NCBI GenBank assembly: GCA_016180645.1
Contig: JACPAV010000001.1
Span: 1-12,443 of the forward strand
Length of the DNA: 12,443 nt
Reading direction: 5' to 3'
Origin: Nitrospirota bacterium
GTDB taxonomy: Bacteria > JACPQY01
The notes below the pieces were generated by a model that saw only the letters and a program-made list of their open reading frames with translations, was not told the origin of the DNA and ran no database searches. Shown piece after piece: positions 12,331 to 12,443 of the stretch (its first letter is position 1; the number at the start of each line of letters is the position of its first letter). The translations under genes were made by a program, and so were the position numbers.

Positions 12331-12443
12331 GTGAAGAGTGATGGGTGATGTGAAACCCCAGGATGGACGGCCTCACAAGAGGTTGGATGTTTGGCGGAAG
12401 AGCATCGAGATGACAAGGGTGATCTACGAAGTGACAGGGAAAT
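12331..12443 (+). repeat. 113-bp direct repeat, copy B (reaches the window end)
   Basis: Matches 9777-9889 with two differences; the final 99 bp are identical. The window ends at the GGGAAAT where copy A's own coding frame breaks down, so it cannot be seen here whether copy B continues as a normal gene. Confidence 0.9.
12341..12443 (+). CDS. Four-helix-bundle protein, 5' part only
   Basis: An ATG inside a GTGA-type heptad array (about 12324-12350) opens 34 codons, MGDVKPQDGRPHKRLDVW followed by RKSIEMTRVIYEVTGK, up to the window edge. This is the first helix of the PF05635 / TIGR02436 family and differs from the broken copy at 9787 only at residue 2 (Gly for Ser). The start lies 28 nt after the stop of the secretin-like gene. 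If intact it should continue with an SFP-(D/K)E-(K/R)YGL-like segment. It may equally be broken like its twin. Confidence 0.7.
   Translation, partial: MGDVKPQDGRPHKRLDVWRKSIEMTRVIYEVTGK

Noticed and set aside
11306-12376. 356-codon minus-strand frame over the secretin-like gene
   Set aside because: Arg/Gly/His-rich shadow composition. The + strand carries recognisable STN-like and secretin-core patterns.
1-12443. tRNA, rRNA, riboswitch or integrase attachment site
   Set aside because: Reading through the window I found no cloverleaf-like or conserved rRNA sequence, no recognisable riboswitch core, and no integrase gene or att-like repeat pair.

Overview
The window is a stretch of GC-rich bacterial DNA. 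By eye it is about 60% G+C or a little more, with higher GC at third codon positions. It carries part of a type IV secretion system (T4SS) locus of the F-type / ICE-type conjugation lineage, with all genes on the + strand. Several things argue against a familiar enterobacterial plasmid: divergent Tra proteins, Cys-rich Sec-exported proteins, four-helix-bundle (23S rRNA intervening-protein-like) genes, and gaps full of degenerate 7-nt-period repeats and GC-rich hairpins. An uncultured or environmental Gram-negative lineage (deltaproteobacterial or candidate-phylum style) is a fair guess, but nothing here fixes the taxon. Family assignments come from motif reading and memory, not from searches.

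Layout. Positions 1-984 hold no convincing gene. They are an archive of hairpins, a dispersed CATTGCGAG..GCAATCTC-type palindrome and heptad arrays. Next comes a run of closely spaced or overlapping genes: a Cys-rich lipoprotein (985-1578); a giant TraU-like protein with a ~730-residue helical C-terminal extension (1614-5285); an exported protein in the TraH/TIGR03755 position (5322-6506); and a TraG-N-like inner-membrane protein (6503-7645). A 94-bp gap with two palindromes follows. Then come TraK-like (7740-8504), TraB/VirB10-like (8501-9745) and TraV-like (9983-10399) genes, and a short secretin-like protein (10988-12313). TraK, TraB and TraV are the parts expected to form the outer-membrane core complex and its inner-membrane tether. 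TraU, the TraH-position protein and TraG-N would serve pilus or mating-pore assembly. ATPase, coupling protein, relaxase, TraC, TraE, TraL, TraN and TraF are not in the window.

Three members of one four-helix-bundle family sit in the gaps of the core-complex genes: a broken copy between traB and traV (9787-9986), an intact copy between traV and the secretin-like gene (10432-10854), and a copy cut by the window edge (12341-end). Each is preceded by a GTGA-type array with 7-nt period. The first two are followed by TCAC-type arrays, the approximate reverse complement, so they look like cassettes with imperfect inverted ends. The first and third share a 113-bp near-identical stretch.

The most unusual observation is that these heptad arrays run into coding sequence. 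They encode the end of TraB, the hydrophobic cores of the signal peptides of the first lipoprotein and of TraV (the same 15-nt string in the same frame, reading LITLH), part of the secretin-like leader, and its Gly/Arg/Glu linker. The repeat family thus appears to have supplied export signals and linkers to the secretion-system genes.
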